Shown here one piece after another: positions 1 to 11,950 of a stretch of DNA of 64,000 nt (positions within the stretch are counted from its first letter, which is position 1; the number at the start of each line of letters is the position of its first letter). This DNA is from Urophycis tenuis (lineage: Eukaryota > Chordata > Actinopteri > Gadiformes > Phycidae): NCBI GenBank assembly GCA_036785325.1, contig JAXIVH010000173.1:219501-283500 (forward strand). The letters run 5' to 3'. A program made the translations under genes and the position numbers. Below the pieces are notes generated by a model that made no database searches, was not told where the DNA came from, and saw only the letters and a list, made by a program, of their open reading frames with translations.

Positions 1-1663
1 ATTTTCTCAGCGGCAATGGCTGAGGTGAAGGCCCAGCTGTAGTGCTCATGGTTCGCCACTGGTGTATAATACATTCAACTTAGCACTTCTGCTAGTACTA
101 GCGCCCTCTAGTGGTCTGAACTCGTGTACATAAGTGCATATAACACCATACTACATCAGTGAATGCATAGAAAATGCAGTATATCAATGCAATGGACACA
201 ACAACAGCCCTTCCTGGTTGACAGCAATGACTCCAGTAATAAGCTTTTTTCATGTATTCAGGTAAATAGGATCTGAGCTGGGCTGAATAGAATCGGACCT
301 GAATTTAATTTGAGTCAGCTCTTAACCACACTGTGATTGTTACAAGTATATTGTGTTTGTATTCCAAAACATGATTTCAGAATCCACACCCACTTATCTT
401 GGCTACTGTAGAGCCTATATGGGAGATATTAACCAAGTTAAAGCAAGTTTAATCATTGGGTTGTCCATGTAAAGCATGAAGTAAGTGTGGAAAGAGACAG
501 AGGTGCTCATATACGTACTCCCACAGGTGTACTTACTCACCCCTTGCTCACCCCTTGTTGTCCTTGAGGTGTTTAGACATAAGCGTAAAAATGGCCAGAA
601 CGGATGCGGGGAGGATGAGCTGTCTATGTGTGATATGAGATATGAAGATGGGTCCCAGTAGTTAAAGGGCAGATGATGGGCCATCTATGTTTGGTATGCA
701 ATGTTTAAGATGATGACATCATGTCTGTAAAACAGAGATAAAAAAGTGGCACATGTGAGGACTGCGGCGCTCACTTTGCAAACCGACTCAGGCTTTCTGT
801 TACTTCGCTGCAAGTGATAATAAAGTATGATCATTCAAACTACGGCCTTCCCGAACCCTCGTACTTTTGTTAAGACATATGTGTTAGTCACCACACATAC
901 AGTGCAACATAGTGGCCTCCATGATAGGGGACCCGCTCCCCATGTAGATGGATATGGCAATGGCAACAAAGTAACAAAAACACATTCTTATTTTTATTGG
1001 ATTGTACACTAATTAAAACATGTTATATTCTATTTCTGCTAAGACTGTCCCTCTACACACTGCAGCCAAACCAACAACACGGCTATAGATCAAAATGCTA
1101 AGTAAGCCAATGTGAACCCTTAATGCAAATGAAAGTATTAACCGTTAAAGTATTTTTTGGGGGGGTGGGGGGGTGGGGGGTTTGGTTGGATACTGTGCTG
1201 TGTGCTGTGTGCATAATACCTTGGGGTTCGACATTGGCCCATTGGGTGGCGAGTCTGGCCACCACATCATTGTCGTCCTCTGTGTACAATCCAGTGTAGC
1301 CACCGTTGTCTTTACAGTATGTAATGAAGGTACAGATGGAAGAGGAGAAACAGACCCAGAACCCAGCCACCCAAAGTAATGTCAGCAGACACCTTTCCCT
1401 TTCATTTGTTCCATTCATAAATTATCTATTTAGGTATTCACAAAGACTCTGTGGATATGATTATTATTATTATTATTATTATTATTATTTATTTATTTAT
1501 TTTAAATCAAACACTTATGTCTCCTTATTGCACCTGGGAAAAGTTCTGAAATTTGGCAACCAAATACATATCACGGAAATTCAGATTTCCAAAAAATATG
1601 GGGGGCGCTATAATTCACAGTCAAATTCGCTCAGCCCCGCCGCCAAGAACCGTTAAAATTGCT
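1..1663. other. unassigned flank with microsatellite
   Basis: I see no supportable gene here. Around 738-830 there is a TATA-like AT-rich block followed by GC-rich sequence and an AATAAA signal (about 820), which could be the U3-R part of an old LTR, but I found no TG...CA boundary or target duplication. A G-rich run lies at 1157-1181 and an ATT trinucleotide microsatellite at about 1461-1500. The frames open in this stretch have no recognisable domain and are treated as chance. Confidence 0.4.
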
Positions 1664-1912
1664 ATCCGAATACGCACACTTGACTACTATATAGTATGCA
1701 TTTTGTAGTACGTGAAAAAATGTAGTACGTCCGAATGCTTAGTACGCATTGTGTAGTACGGAAATGGTTCCCGAATGCGTACTAGGGGAAATACGTTATC
1801 TCCAAACATCCGGTAGCGTTCGGAGGCGTTCTACGTACGGCTGTAGCACGTACTACATTAACGGTCAAGTAGTAGACACTGAACAGAAATAGTATATACT
1901 GAGTATTCGGAT
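1664..1912. mobile_element. 249-bp palindromic MITE
   Basis: The two ends are inverted copies (ATCCGAATAC at the left, GTATTCGGAT at the right), and the interior is rich in the repeated word TAGTACG in both orientations. This is the structure of a short non-autonomous DNA transposon. Flanking trinucleotides GCT and GCA are too weak to call a target duplication. No coding capacity is visible. Confidence 0.55.
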
Positions 1913-3385
1913 GCAGGTGTACATGACTTATTTTACATGTTGAACATTTTACTAATTGGGATACATCATGTAAAAGTAAGTCCTTTGATTTGTTCCATTA
2001 TTTCTCCGATAAAACAGGGAGGGAAGTCCGTTGTGCGCATGCTCCTTGTAGAACGTTCTCGATACGCTCTTCGTGGTTTTTAAAGCCCAATCTCAATTCT
2101 GATTGGGCCAAAATCCCCGGCGGAAGTAACCTTCTTTTCTCCGATTCTCTGCTGCAGGACACCTCACATAGTTCTTGCGTTGGAAACGTGAGTTAATTCG
2201 AGCGCGCATACATGACCTTGACCTTTTTTGAAACGCTTTTAACTACCACACTTGTTTATTGCCAGTAACTTACCACATTGTGTGACTTTGTGTGACGTTT
2301 TCCAATAGCGGAATAGATTTGAGAGAGGCGCGCGTTCCGCGGCCATTGGCGTTCTTCGGGAGAACCAGATCCAGACGAGGTACAGGTGGGTTCAGCACAC
2401 ACCGCGTTCAGAATAGTTGCTAGCGCTTTATTTCTTTCTGTCCTATAAATACACGGTAGACAAGTATGTTTTACCGTCGTCATTTTTACATGTTGAGCCA
2501 ATGAGCTAAAAAATCTGTTCAATTAAGACACGGTCGACAAGTGCGTTTTATCGTCGCCATTTTCGCAGGTTGAGCCGATGAGCTCAAATTCGCGTTTCTT
2601 ATTTGAGCTGCAATGTCGAGTGTTGTTTTCGACGTGAACCCCATATTACATTTGAAAAAATGCGTTTTGGGCTCAGTGGTGTAGGCAGGACCCAGATAGC
2701 CACTGGACACTGTTACGGAACAGGGCTAGCCTGGCTGACGCGTCCACATCTCGATGAGATGGTGGTCTGGGAACTAGGTGTGCATTTTCTCGTATTTGAG
2801 GCGTGGTTTACGAATGCCTAGAGCCGTTTATTGGGCGCTACGAATGTCTATCAAATGGCGTCTGGTTCTTCACATGCTGCTTTGCGTGCGATTCATAGCC
2901 AATTGCTACTAAAAATTAGCTACTAAAATTAAATTAATTGCTACAAAAGCTACTTAATACTTTCTAAGGCTGCATCGAACGGTAACGTTGTGTCCGCTGC
3001 CATGTTGGATTAACACGCTACAAGCTTCGGTGTCGCGCATAGACGTCTTCATCGTCTTGCTGCCCCCCCGTTCTGTGATTGGTTCCCTAACTCAGGGGAA
3101 AATAAGGGCGGTGGTTTCCAGGCTGTCTTTGCAGTGAGAATGAAATCGCGCGCAAAGCAGCATGGGAATTCCCAGGCTAGAACAGGGCCGCAACTGCAGA
3201 ACAATAGAGCAGGATCTGGCCCGGCTCCGCTTCACAGACTCGTTCCTTAGTCCAAACGCACATCGGGCCGAAGCCGTTTCGGATCTGTTTTTCAGGGTTG
3301 TTGCGGACATGGGCCAGCGCCGTTCCGCCCCCGTCTGATCATCGTGTTACAGATCCGGCACGGGTCCGTGAAACGATTACGCTTA
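1913..3385. other. unassigned region with diverged tandem duplication
   Basis: No gene is supported. A diverged tandem duplication is visible: about 57 bp starting ACACGG at 2450 recurs at 2528 (period near 78 bp). From about 3080 to 3345 the sequence is GC-rich and resembles dispersed fish repeats containing the words GGGCC and GATCTG, also seen near 27.2-27.75 kb. Confidence 0.35.
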
Positions 3386-3389
3386 CCGG

Positions 3390-4690
3390 TGTTCCGTATT
3401 AACTTGTGACCACGTTAACTGGTGACCGTCAGCCAAACGCGTCTGTGGTTGTCGTGGAAACGACAGATGTTGAAAACGGGAAAAGGGAACGTAGCTGTCC
3501 TCGCAGATGCCTTTGTTCAGTTTCTTACCCGTTATCGTTCCAATTTTAAAAAATAGACCCGAGTCGTCCTTGCAGTCTTATTTGTGTGAACGCATCAGGT
3601 ACTCCGTCTGGTTTTAAACGTCGCTTTTGTTTGTAAACAGGAAGAGAGCTAGTTTGCTCTTCCTGCTAAAGTCTCTAATACATCTCTAATAAAAACTCTT
3701 GAATACATTTGGTCTATGGAGCCTGCTTCAGTAAACATGTATGAGAATAAATATTTGTCCTTTTGAATGGCCTTATAAAAAAATAATCATTTTCACGGGA
3801 GTCGAACACGTATCATCGTGACAAAATAAATGAAAGACGAGAGCTATTCCAGCTCACCACGAACGTACTGAGGATTTCGAATGAAATAACATATACAGCA
3901 GACATACAGACTGCCGTCTCTTTTTAACACGGGACGGATCACCACGTTAACTTGTGACCACACCTGGCTCTGTTCCTACCAATGTCTCGAATAAGGCTCT
4001 AATACAAATATACATCTACGGGGCCTGCTTGAGTAAACGTGTGTCACCACACCACGAATAGAAAAAAGAAAAACGAAAACTTTGTATGGGATTTGAACTC
4101 GTACTTTAGTGACAAAACGTACTAAAGGCAGACGCTTAATGCACTTCACCAGAAGCACACTGAAGACTAGTCCTAAAATACCACATACAGTCTCGTTACA
4201 CGGGACGGACCACCACGTTAACTTGTGACCACACCTGGCTCTGTTACAGTATGAGCCCTCTGTGCAAATTGCTGACTGGGTCTCAGAATATTTAATATAA
4301 CGTTGTATGATGTAGTTGGTGTTGGAAACGCTGTTCCTGTGAATGTCTGTGAAATGTCTAACATTTCCCAAACACATCTTTGGAGCCTGACTAAGCATGT
4401 GTCATTCAGCCCTTTCTTATACAACATACAATGTATAAGAAACATAGTGTTTGCTGTGTTTATACAACATACAATGTATAAGAAACATAGTGTTTGCTGT
4501 GTCTGATTTTCCCAGCCAGGAGACGGGACAATCAGATCAAGTTGTGACCATACGGCTCAGCTGTCACCCCATGCATGCGTAACTTGCAGATACGAATGAT
4601 TTACAGTATTTCATATTTGGTTGTGTACAGACATGTAGTTTCAACACAAAGATGCATTGCCGCAAGTGTCTAGTTGTTTATACAATTGTT
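3390..4690 (+). repeat. left terminal inverted repeat of Ginger element
   Basis: This is nearly identical to the reverse complement of 10700-11950. It contains three copies of a TTAACTTGTGACCAC motif (3398-3413, 3946-3961, 4217-4232), probably transposase-binding sites. A further stretch of the same repeat reappears at 6440-6545 after later insertions. Repeat length (about 1.4 kb in total) is long for a cut-and-paste element. Confidence 0.85.
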
Positions 4691-4765
4691 GACGATAAGT
4701 AAGATTTATATAGGCCTATTGCTGTTTTTTTTTTGAGGAATGTCACAAATTGTTGCTACCACTAC

Positions 4766-5661
4766 TAGGGTTGGGACACGATTTTCGAATAGTCGAATAT
4801 TCGTGACACGTTCGAATAAAGAATACTCATTTCGAATGCCGCATTGACTAGTATTGCGTTTCACTCATAGGTTTCACTGGGAAAGAATGCTGCATTGTTT
4901 ACATAGAACTATACGTCTGAACCTAAAACATCCCCGAAAGGATGGCTTATCTGCAGCGGCAATCGCGGTCCTATTTGGGGAGGAGTACAGTGCAGAGGGG
5001 GCAACATACACCACTGAACTGACTCAGTACTGCCAGGATGTGTGCCCACCGCTCCACAATGACCCACTGACATGGTGGAAAGCAAATCAAAAAAGATAAC
5101 CCCGCCTGGCAAAGTTGGCGAGCGCCTACTTGTGTGTGCCTGCAACGTCCGTGCCGTCGGAGCGCGTGTTCTCCGCTGCCGGCTTAATAGTTAATAGGCT
5201 GCGCACACGTATCCACCCCGAACACGTTGACATGTTGATTTTTCTGAATAAAAATATGCAATAGGTTTACTTCGCTATTTCTGTTAAATCCATTCGATCT
5301 CGTTGCTGAAACTGTTTCACCCGGTTCCCCCTAACAGGCAGTTAAATGAAAAACAGCGCAGCGGTTGCAATTGTAACTGTTTGTTTGTTGTCATGCTGTA
5401 GCTGAGATAAATCGCTCAGGGAATATGCCCATTTTACCGTTCTGTAATGTTCTTATTGATTCAGTAAACTGTTTGGTTAAGTCTACCCTTTCTGTCGTGT
5501 GTGTGTGGTGGTTGAAGGAGGGGGATGTCGCACGTGAGCGCGCGCGCGTGTGTTTTTTTTTTTTTTTTTGGGGGGGGGGGGGGGGGGTCGATTTTCGAAT
5601 AAAATTTGAATAGTGTCTAGCGAATTTCGAATAGTGTTTTGGACTGAAAGTCACATCCCTA
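4766..5661 (+). mobile_element. hAT element inserted in the Ginger repeat
   Basis: Ends are TAGGGTTGGGACAC and, inverted, TAGGGATGTGACTT. The 8-bp duplication ACCACTAC is perfect (4758-4765 and 5662-5669). This is a hAT signature and shows that the insertion is younger than the Ginger copy. The 896-bp body is an internally deleted transposase remnant plus a (GT)/poly-T/poly-G run at about 5540-5587. Confidence 0.9.
4854..5264 (+). pseudogene. hAT transposase C-terminal (dimerisation) fragment
   Basis: One plus frame reads from 4854 to a TAA at 5097, and continues in the same frame beyond it to TAG at 5262-5264. The part after the stop is a textbook hAT C-terminal dimerisation domain: LASAYLCVPATSVPSERVFS, then AAGLIVNRLRTRI, then a hydrophobic LIFLNKN tail. 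The upstream 81 residues keep the WWKANQ segment that precedes this domain in ZBED-like hAT proteins. The BED finger and catalytic core are missing, so the element depends on another source of transposase. Confidence 0.85.
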
Positions 5662-6032
5662 ACCACTACAGATTGTATTCCACAAAAGTGTCAAATAAAC
5701 TGCAAAGAAATTAGCTGGCACCTAAAGCCACTTGGCCATTTTACAGACCCTGCCATTTACAAACAATTTTTCCTAAATGCACATTTGATGGCTACATTTT
5801 GAATCCGAAGCCGTAGGTAGCTGTTGAATGCGTTTATGTAGTCACATTGAAAGACTGAAGTCTGAACATGCTGCATAGTATGTTTCTTGAAAAGAACCAA
5901 AAATACATGTATGAAGTCCCTTCACTGCTTACAGCCTAACCAAAAACAGACATCAAACGTTGGTTGTTTAGTTATTTGTATTTATTGAAGCAAAAAATAC
6001 ATTTCTGGTTAGAACACCAACTGCATTTCGTT

Positions 6033-6412
6033 GTCCATCCATCCATTATCGTAACCGCTTATCCTCTACGAGGGTCGCGGGGGGGCTGGAGCCAATCCCA
6101 GCTGCAACAGGTGAGAGGCGGGGTACACCCTGGACAGGTCGCCAGCCTATCACAGGGCTAACATATAGAGACAAACAACCATTCACACTCACATACTATG
6201 GTCAATTTAGATACACCAATTAACCTAATCCCCAACCTGCATGTTTTTGGTCTGTGGGAGGAAGCCGGAGTACCCGGAGAGAACCCACGCAAGCATGGGG
6301 GAACGTGCAAACTCCACACAGAAAGGTCCCGGGTCCCAGGTGGATTCGAACCCAAAACCCTCTTGCTGTGAGGCGACACCACTGCACCACCGTGCCGCCT
6401 CCTCCCTATCAT
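6033..6412 (+). repeat. dispersed fish repeat (LINE-tail-like)
   Basis: From about 6033 the sequence matches a very common teleost repeat that I recognise by its words ATCCATTATCGTAACCGCTT, GGGTACACCCTGGACAGGTC and GGAGGAAGCCGGAGTACCCG, ending in a short A-rich tail near 6415-6465. It splits the left Ginger repeat. I cannot assign its family with certainty; it behaves like a non-LTR retrotransposon 3' end. Confidence 0.6.
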
Positions 6413-6876
6413 AAACAAAAAAATAAATAAAATAAAATAAATAAACAAAAAAAAAAAAACTTCAACAAACAGGACAAAAATACAGGTTTTCAACTGGTGG
6501 CCTCCCAGCACAGACCCAGTGGCTCCACTTGTTGCACCCTGTGCATTCGATCTGAAAGAGAAAATAATCAATTTCATTTCACAAAAAATTGCTTTCTCCA
6601 TTTCAAGAACTATTTAAAGGGTTCCTACCCAGTGGTCCATTGGCCACAGATGACACAGAGTTCTGCTATGTCGTCTGTCAAAATATATTCCAGTTTTAAT
6701 CAGTGGATGTAGTACAAGTAAATGTTTCAGTCAAGTTTGTTGTAGAATTTTCTAGGTTACACAAGGTCAGGTGTGGGCCTTGAGGTCCTCGGCAGTATTA
6801 ATTATCTGACTTTGAGTGGGAACAGTAGGTGCCTGTCATCATTAGTGGCCCCTGAACACTTTCTGAACTCCTGGCC

Positions 6877-8122
6877 TCACCACTGATCTTTGACTTCAGT
6901 AATTTCTCCACAACAAGGTTGACACACAGTTGATAGATGCTTACCAGAATCTGCTACAAGGGTCCTGGCTATTGCAAGCCGCATGGAATTTATCTCGGCC
7001 TCACCCACCCCAAATTCCATGGGCCTGCCTTGTAGCAGCAGTTCAGCGATCTTAAAATACAGATTAGTGTTATTTGTGGTCTTCACAAAAGCAAAAGTTT
7101 CACATGCTTACTGTAATCTTACTTTGCATATAATGACTCCACATGATGTGGAGTCCTGCTGTTTTGGGTGTGTGACTGGGTCACACCGCCATCTGGACAA
7201 ATGTAGGTCTTTTTTCCTCAAGAAGGCCCTAAAGCACAAATCAATGAAGAATATGTTACTTGATCACAAACAAGTCAACTTAAATGCCTACAAATGAAAT
7301 GCATCGTTTCATTTTCTTACCTTGTAGATTCCCTGCAGTGCCTGACCTGTGCATCTGTAGCACCGAAAGGGTCTGCATACCTACAAAAGCCCTCCTTGGG
7401 ATACATGGCCTTGAGAGGTACAAGATTTTATGTGCACAATTCTTAGTTGTAAATGTAGTCACTTTCATTCATTACAATGCACTCACTACAAGTGTCCAGT
7501 GGCAGTTCTTGCATACGGCGCCGATGATCACATTCCACTCCATAATGTCGAGCTGTCAGTGTCAGTGTTTAAGATGGTCTCAGTAACACATTTAAGAGCA
7601 GTCATTTTCCTTCAAGAAAAGGAGTGCGCGCACATCACAAAAGTGCAGGTGCTGGACCAAAAAGATTTTTTTAGCACAACGTCATCAAAGGTGCCATGCA
7701 GAACGTTCTGCATGGCACCTTTGATGAAGGACAACATGTCCTTTGTGCTAAATAAATCCACGTTTGGGAGCTTTAATCAGTGTGCGGACCTTTATTATTT
7801 CTTCTCAGTCATTATCCTTACCTTTCTCATTGTACGCTCCTTGCCATCCCAGATAGCCGTCATGGCAAACGTGTCAATGATGGTGACTCCGTCTTGCCGT
7901 TTGGAGAGCCAGGACAAATATGCATTCACAATCTATTTAAAAAAGAAAAAGAAACTATCCAAATTAACTTGCAAAAGTAGGACAATCTGAAGCAATTTAT
8001 GAAATAAGACTCACCTCGCTCTCCAATTCTGCCCCTGGAGCCAGGCTCTGGAAATCTGCTGTGAATAGGCTATAGGGCCCCAGCTTGGCCCACAGGATTT
8101 CACCAGCAGATTTCCAGATAGC
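6877..8122 (-). pseudogene. Ulp1 (C48) protease gene of the Ginger element, multi-exon
   Basis: Minus-strand exons separated by GT-AG introns carry the whole catalytic set of a Ulp1/SENP-type cysteine protease. An N-terminal part spans 8015-8122 and 7822-7932 (AIWDGKERTMRK at its end). The catalytic His is in NCHWTLV (about 7495-7565), the Asp in YADPFGATDA (about 7330-7420), and the Gln and Cys in HPKQQDSTSCG (about 7125-7235). The last exon, about 6877-7090, ends EVKDQW and stop. Such proteases remove SUMO-like modifiers; in Ginger1 elements they are an accessory protein or a transposase fusion. The stretch 7560-7790 between exons holds a perfect 46-bp palindrome and is hard to read as coding, so this copy may be damaged there. 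Catalytic residues are seen; activity is inferred. Confidence 0.75.
7682..7727. repeat. perfect 46-bp palindrome
   Basis: The 46 bases are identical to their own reverse complement, centred on GAACGTTC between 7704 and 7705, with no spacer. Shorter inverted words (TAGCACAA and TTGTGCTA) flank it asymmetrically. It lies between protease exons of the Ginger element. Confidence 0.95.
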
Positions 8123-8183
8123 TGCAATATGAAAAATACATAATTTCTCATTTAACATGGATAAACATCATATTATATTGATA

Positions 8184-10161
8184 TCACATTGATTGGTATT
8201 CATCATTACCATGAATGGAGTTGCGATCCTTTACGGATGGACCAGGGCTGGGCTGACTGCAGGAACGTGTTGGGGAGGGGGGAGCCAGAGGAGATTTTCC
8301 AACATGCTGGAGTTTAGAAGGAATCCTCTCCTCTGGCTCTATAAAGGGCGTCAGTTGGTCCACGTTGGCTATGGTTCTGCCCGTGTTGGTGGCCAACGTG
8401 ACAACTTTGCCCTTTATAGCACTAATGGTAAAGGGCCCCAGCAGGTCCCTTTCCATTTTGCCCCCCTTCCTCTGCTGTTCCCTGATATTACTTTTCAGCA
8501 CTTTGTCCCCCACATGAAATTGTCATCCCAGCCCTTGTCCATTTTTCTTTTCTTAATTTTGTCCTGGCTGCTCCTCAGGTTCGACTTCACAGTCTCATAT
8601 ACGAGGGGCTGCTGGGTCAGCCCCTCGTACGGTTCCTCTCTGTGGAGCATGGCCTCCACTTTTTCGGTTAGCACCTAAAAGTGTTAAATATATTCCATTC
8701 AACAGGCCATTTATCCACGTAATTATGATCACATGTGCTCACTTCCAAAACAAGTACAGACACTTACCTCATAGTCGTCTATCACCTCACTGGGATACCT
8801 AGCCTCACGACCAAACATCAGATAGTATGGGCTGTGTTTGGTCGTAAGCTTCTTCTTGGTCCTCAGCCCAAACATGGTAGGCTGGAGGAAAGTATCCCAT
8901 TTCTTAGGCTCACGATGAGCTAACTTGTTAAGAGACCTGAAAATGTCCGTATCAGAAAACATGAGCAGGCATCTTTAGGTCACCAATGAAGTCTACAGCA
9001 TTCATGTCAGTGTGTAGGATCTGCCAGATTGACACTTTGAAAATTACCTCTGAATGGTGCCATTCAGCTTCTCCACCAAGCCATTAGTTTGGGGATGGTA
9101 TGGGGCGCAGAAGCTGCGCTTAATGGCCAGCGACTCACAGAGTCTGGCATTGACCTTAAATTCCATTTTGCACCAAACAAGTTAGCATTTACAGAACTAC
9201 TTACTCAGAATGAAATAGTTCATCTTCAGTGTTCACCTGATTTTTGAACTCTGTCCCCTGGTCTGTAAGCAGTCTCTGAGGTGCACCAAATTTGTATACA
9301 AAGTCTAGAATACACTTGGTCACCTCCTCTGCACACTTACTCTTAAGAGGGTAGGCCTCTGGCCACTTAGTGAAATAATCAACCATTACACAGATGTATT
9401 GATTACCAGCCTCTGTTTTGGTGAGTTTCACCAAGTCCATTCCTACCAGCTCGAATGGCTCGGTGACCTGGAAAAATGGGAATGATTATTACATATCAGA
9501 AGCAGGTAGCATGTACGCACATTTCACTGTAGGGGACAGTCAGTTGAACAAATAATCTCACCTCTATGGGGTTGTATTGCTTTTTTTCCTTCATAGTAGC
9601 CCGCTTGACCTGGCAGTCAGGACACTGTGCTATCTGAAGTAAAATATTCAATTATTCAAAATCGTACAACTTTTGGTCAAGCAGAAACACCAAGTAAAGG
9701 ACACAAATGACAGGAAATGAAAGGACACATTGCTTTAGTTATTGCATTCATATACAAAGGTCAGTCTGAATGACTCTTCTAACTTACCCATTTGCGGATG
9801 TCCGCTTCCATGCCAGGCCAGTAATAGCGGCTAATAATTGCGTGGTGTGTTTTGTCCACACCACAATGTGCCCCATGACTGCTACTATGAAGGTCCAGGA
9901 ACACCTCATTTGCTTGGGCAACAGTGGTGACCACTGTTGCCAGGTGTTCCTGTTTATCTGCCCGACGTCGGCATATGTACTGAAGGACTCCATCTGATCA
10001 AAGAAGCTCAATGTAATCTAAACATGAAACAAATGCACTCAATGATGGTCTATAAATTAATGTACTTACCCTTCAGTACAAAATTTGCTGCTCTTCTTCT
10101 TATCGTGTACCGCTGGGTACACGATAAGGTCCATGATTTCATTGTAGAGCTGAGGCTCCAT
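8184..10161 (-). pseudogene. Ginger/GIN-type DDE integrase, eight exons
   Basis: Minus-strand exons: 10070-10161 (ATG at 10161), 9788-about 9994, 9562-9633, 9237-9467, 9048-9154, 8768-8936 and 8184-8674. In order they encode an HHCC zinc module (HCGVDKTHHAI, RYYWPGM, then CPDC), the integrase core with first Asp in VGMDLVKL, second Asp in LLTDQGTEFKNQ and Glu in YHPQTNGLVEKLNGT, and then a GPY/F-like module (RDLLGPFTISAIKG). Most exon joins keep frame. The 5'-most join and a one-base shift near 8515 (before GDKVLKS) do not, so the copy is probably inactive. The protein would cut and join the long terminal repeats. Similarity to vertebrate GIN1 and to gypsy integrases is expected for this family. 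Confidence 0.85.
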
Positions 10162-10440
10162 ACCTTCAGCTCTCAATGAAATCTATATACTCTAACTCTA
10201 TCCCTATCTCTAACTATCTCTAACTCTAACTATCTCTATCTCTATCTCTAACTCTATACTTAATGAATTACTTACCTATACTTACTTTACCTAAACTCTC
10301 CCTCTCTCTCAATCTCACTCACTCAATATCTCTCTCTCTGTCTGTCTGTCTGTCTCTCTCTGTCTGTCTCTCTCTATCTATCTCTCTGTGTCTCTCTCTA
10401 TGTCTTTCTAAATTTGTCACCTACTCCAACATGGTTGGAA
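10162..10440. repeat. pyrimidine-rich simple repeats
   Basis: A degenerate (TCTAAC/TCTATC) array at about 10185-10260 is followed by (TCTG)/(TC) arrays at 10330-10400. It sits between the Ginger integrase start and the right terminal repeat; no gene is visible. Confidence 0.8.
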
Positions 10441-10576
10441 ACTGAGGAACCTTATATACCTTTGTCAAGTGGTTAAGTGGACACAGCACTTGGCCTATTA
10501 TCCTGATTTCACCTGGCGCATGGCCTAAGTTTTTTTTTGTGAAGGAATACTCAGGTGGAATCAGGATGAGACAATT

Positions 10577-11950
10577 AGTGCACAGGGTGCAACAAGTGGA
10601 GCCACTGGGTCTGTGCAGGGAGGCCACAGATGGAAAACCCATATTTTTGTCCAGTTTGTTAATGTTTGGGTTTTTTTTTGTTTAGATTAGAGCAGCATGT
10701 ATAAACAACTAGACACTTGCGGCAATGCATCTTCTTGTTGAAACTAAATGTCTGTACACAACCAAATATGAAATACTGTAAATCATTCGTATCTGCAAGT
10801 TACGCATGCATGGGGTGACAGCTGAGCCGTATGGTCACAACTTGATCTGATTGTCCCGTCTCCTGGCTGGGAAAATCAGACACAGCAAACACTGTATGTT
10901 TCTTATACATTGTATGTTGTATAAGAAAGGGCTGAACGACACATGCTTAGTCAGGCTCCAAAGATGTGTTTGGGAAATGTTACAGACATTTCAGACATTC
11001 ACAGGAACAGCGTTTCCAACACCAACTACACCATACAACGTTATGTTAAATATTCTGAGACCCACTCAGCAATTTGCACAGAGGGCTCATACGGTAACAG
11101 AGCCAGGTGTGGTCACAAGTTAACGTGGTGGTCCGTCCCGTGTAACGAGACTGTATGTGGTATTTTAGGACTAGTCTTCAGTGTGCTTCTGGTGAAGTGC
11201 ATTAAGCGTCTGCCTTTAGTACGTTTTGTCACTAAAGTACGAGTTCAAATCCCATACAAAGTTTTCGTTTTTCTTTTTTCTATTCGTGGTGTGGTGACAC
11301 ACGTTTACTCAAGCAGGCCCCGTAGATGTATATTTGTATTGGAGCGTTATTCGAGACATTGATAGGAACAGAGCCAGGTGTGGTCACAAGTTAACGTGGT
11401 GATCCGTCCCGTGTTAAAAAGAGACGGCACTCTGTATGTCTGCTGTATATGTTATTTCATTCGAAATCCTCAGTGCGTTCGTGGTGAGCTGGAATAGCTC
11501 TCGTCTTTCATTTATTTTGTCACGATGATACGTGTTCGACTCCCGTGAAAATGATTATTTTTTATAAGGCCATTCAAAAGGACAAATATTTCTTCTGATA
11601 CATGTTTACTGAAGCAGGCTCCATAGACCAAATGTATTCAAGAGTTTTTATTAGAGATGTATTAGAGACTTTAGCAGGAAGAGCAAACTAGCTCTCTTCC
11701 TGTTTACAAACAAAAGCAACGTTTAAAACCAGACGGAGTACCTGATGCGTTCACACAAATAAGACTGCAAGGACGACTCGGGTCTATTTTTTAAAATTGG
11801 AACGATAACGGGTAAGAAACTGAACAAAGGCATCTGCGAGGACAGCTACGTTCCCTTTTCCCGTTTTCAACATCTGTCGTTTCTACGACAACCACAGCCG
11901 CGTTTGGCTGACGGTCACCAGTTAACGTGGTCACAAGTTAATACGGAACA
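10577..11950 (-). repeat. right terminal inverted repeat of Ginger element
   Basis: This is the uninterrupted partner of the left repeat. The subterminal motif appears inverted at 11109-11124, 11380-11395 and at the terminus (11927-11942). Two segments, about 11190-11262 and 11470-11545, look tRNA-like: each ends in a B-box-like word (GAGTTCAAATCCC at 11241, GTGTTCGACTCCC at 11532) and has a weak A-box-like stretch upstream. Confidence 0.85.

Noticed and set aside
730..900. Solo LTR
   Set aside because: A TATA-like block and AATAAA are present, but no TG...CA ends or target duplication could be placed.
5530..5590. Regulatory G-quadruplex or Z-DNA element
   Set aside because: The GT/poly-T/poly-G run is low-complexity sequence inside a decayed hAT; no evidence of function.
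7430..7990. 186-aa plus-strand open frame
   Set aside because: It is the antisense of the Ulp1 protease exons and introns; the minus strand has the catalytic motifs and splice sites.
8184..10161. Ty3/gypsy LTR retrotransposon or endogenous retrovirus
   Set aside because: The integrase core is gypsy-like, but the gene has several introns, there is no gag, protease, reverse transcriptase or RNase H, and the ends are long inverted rather than direct repeats.
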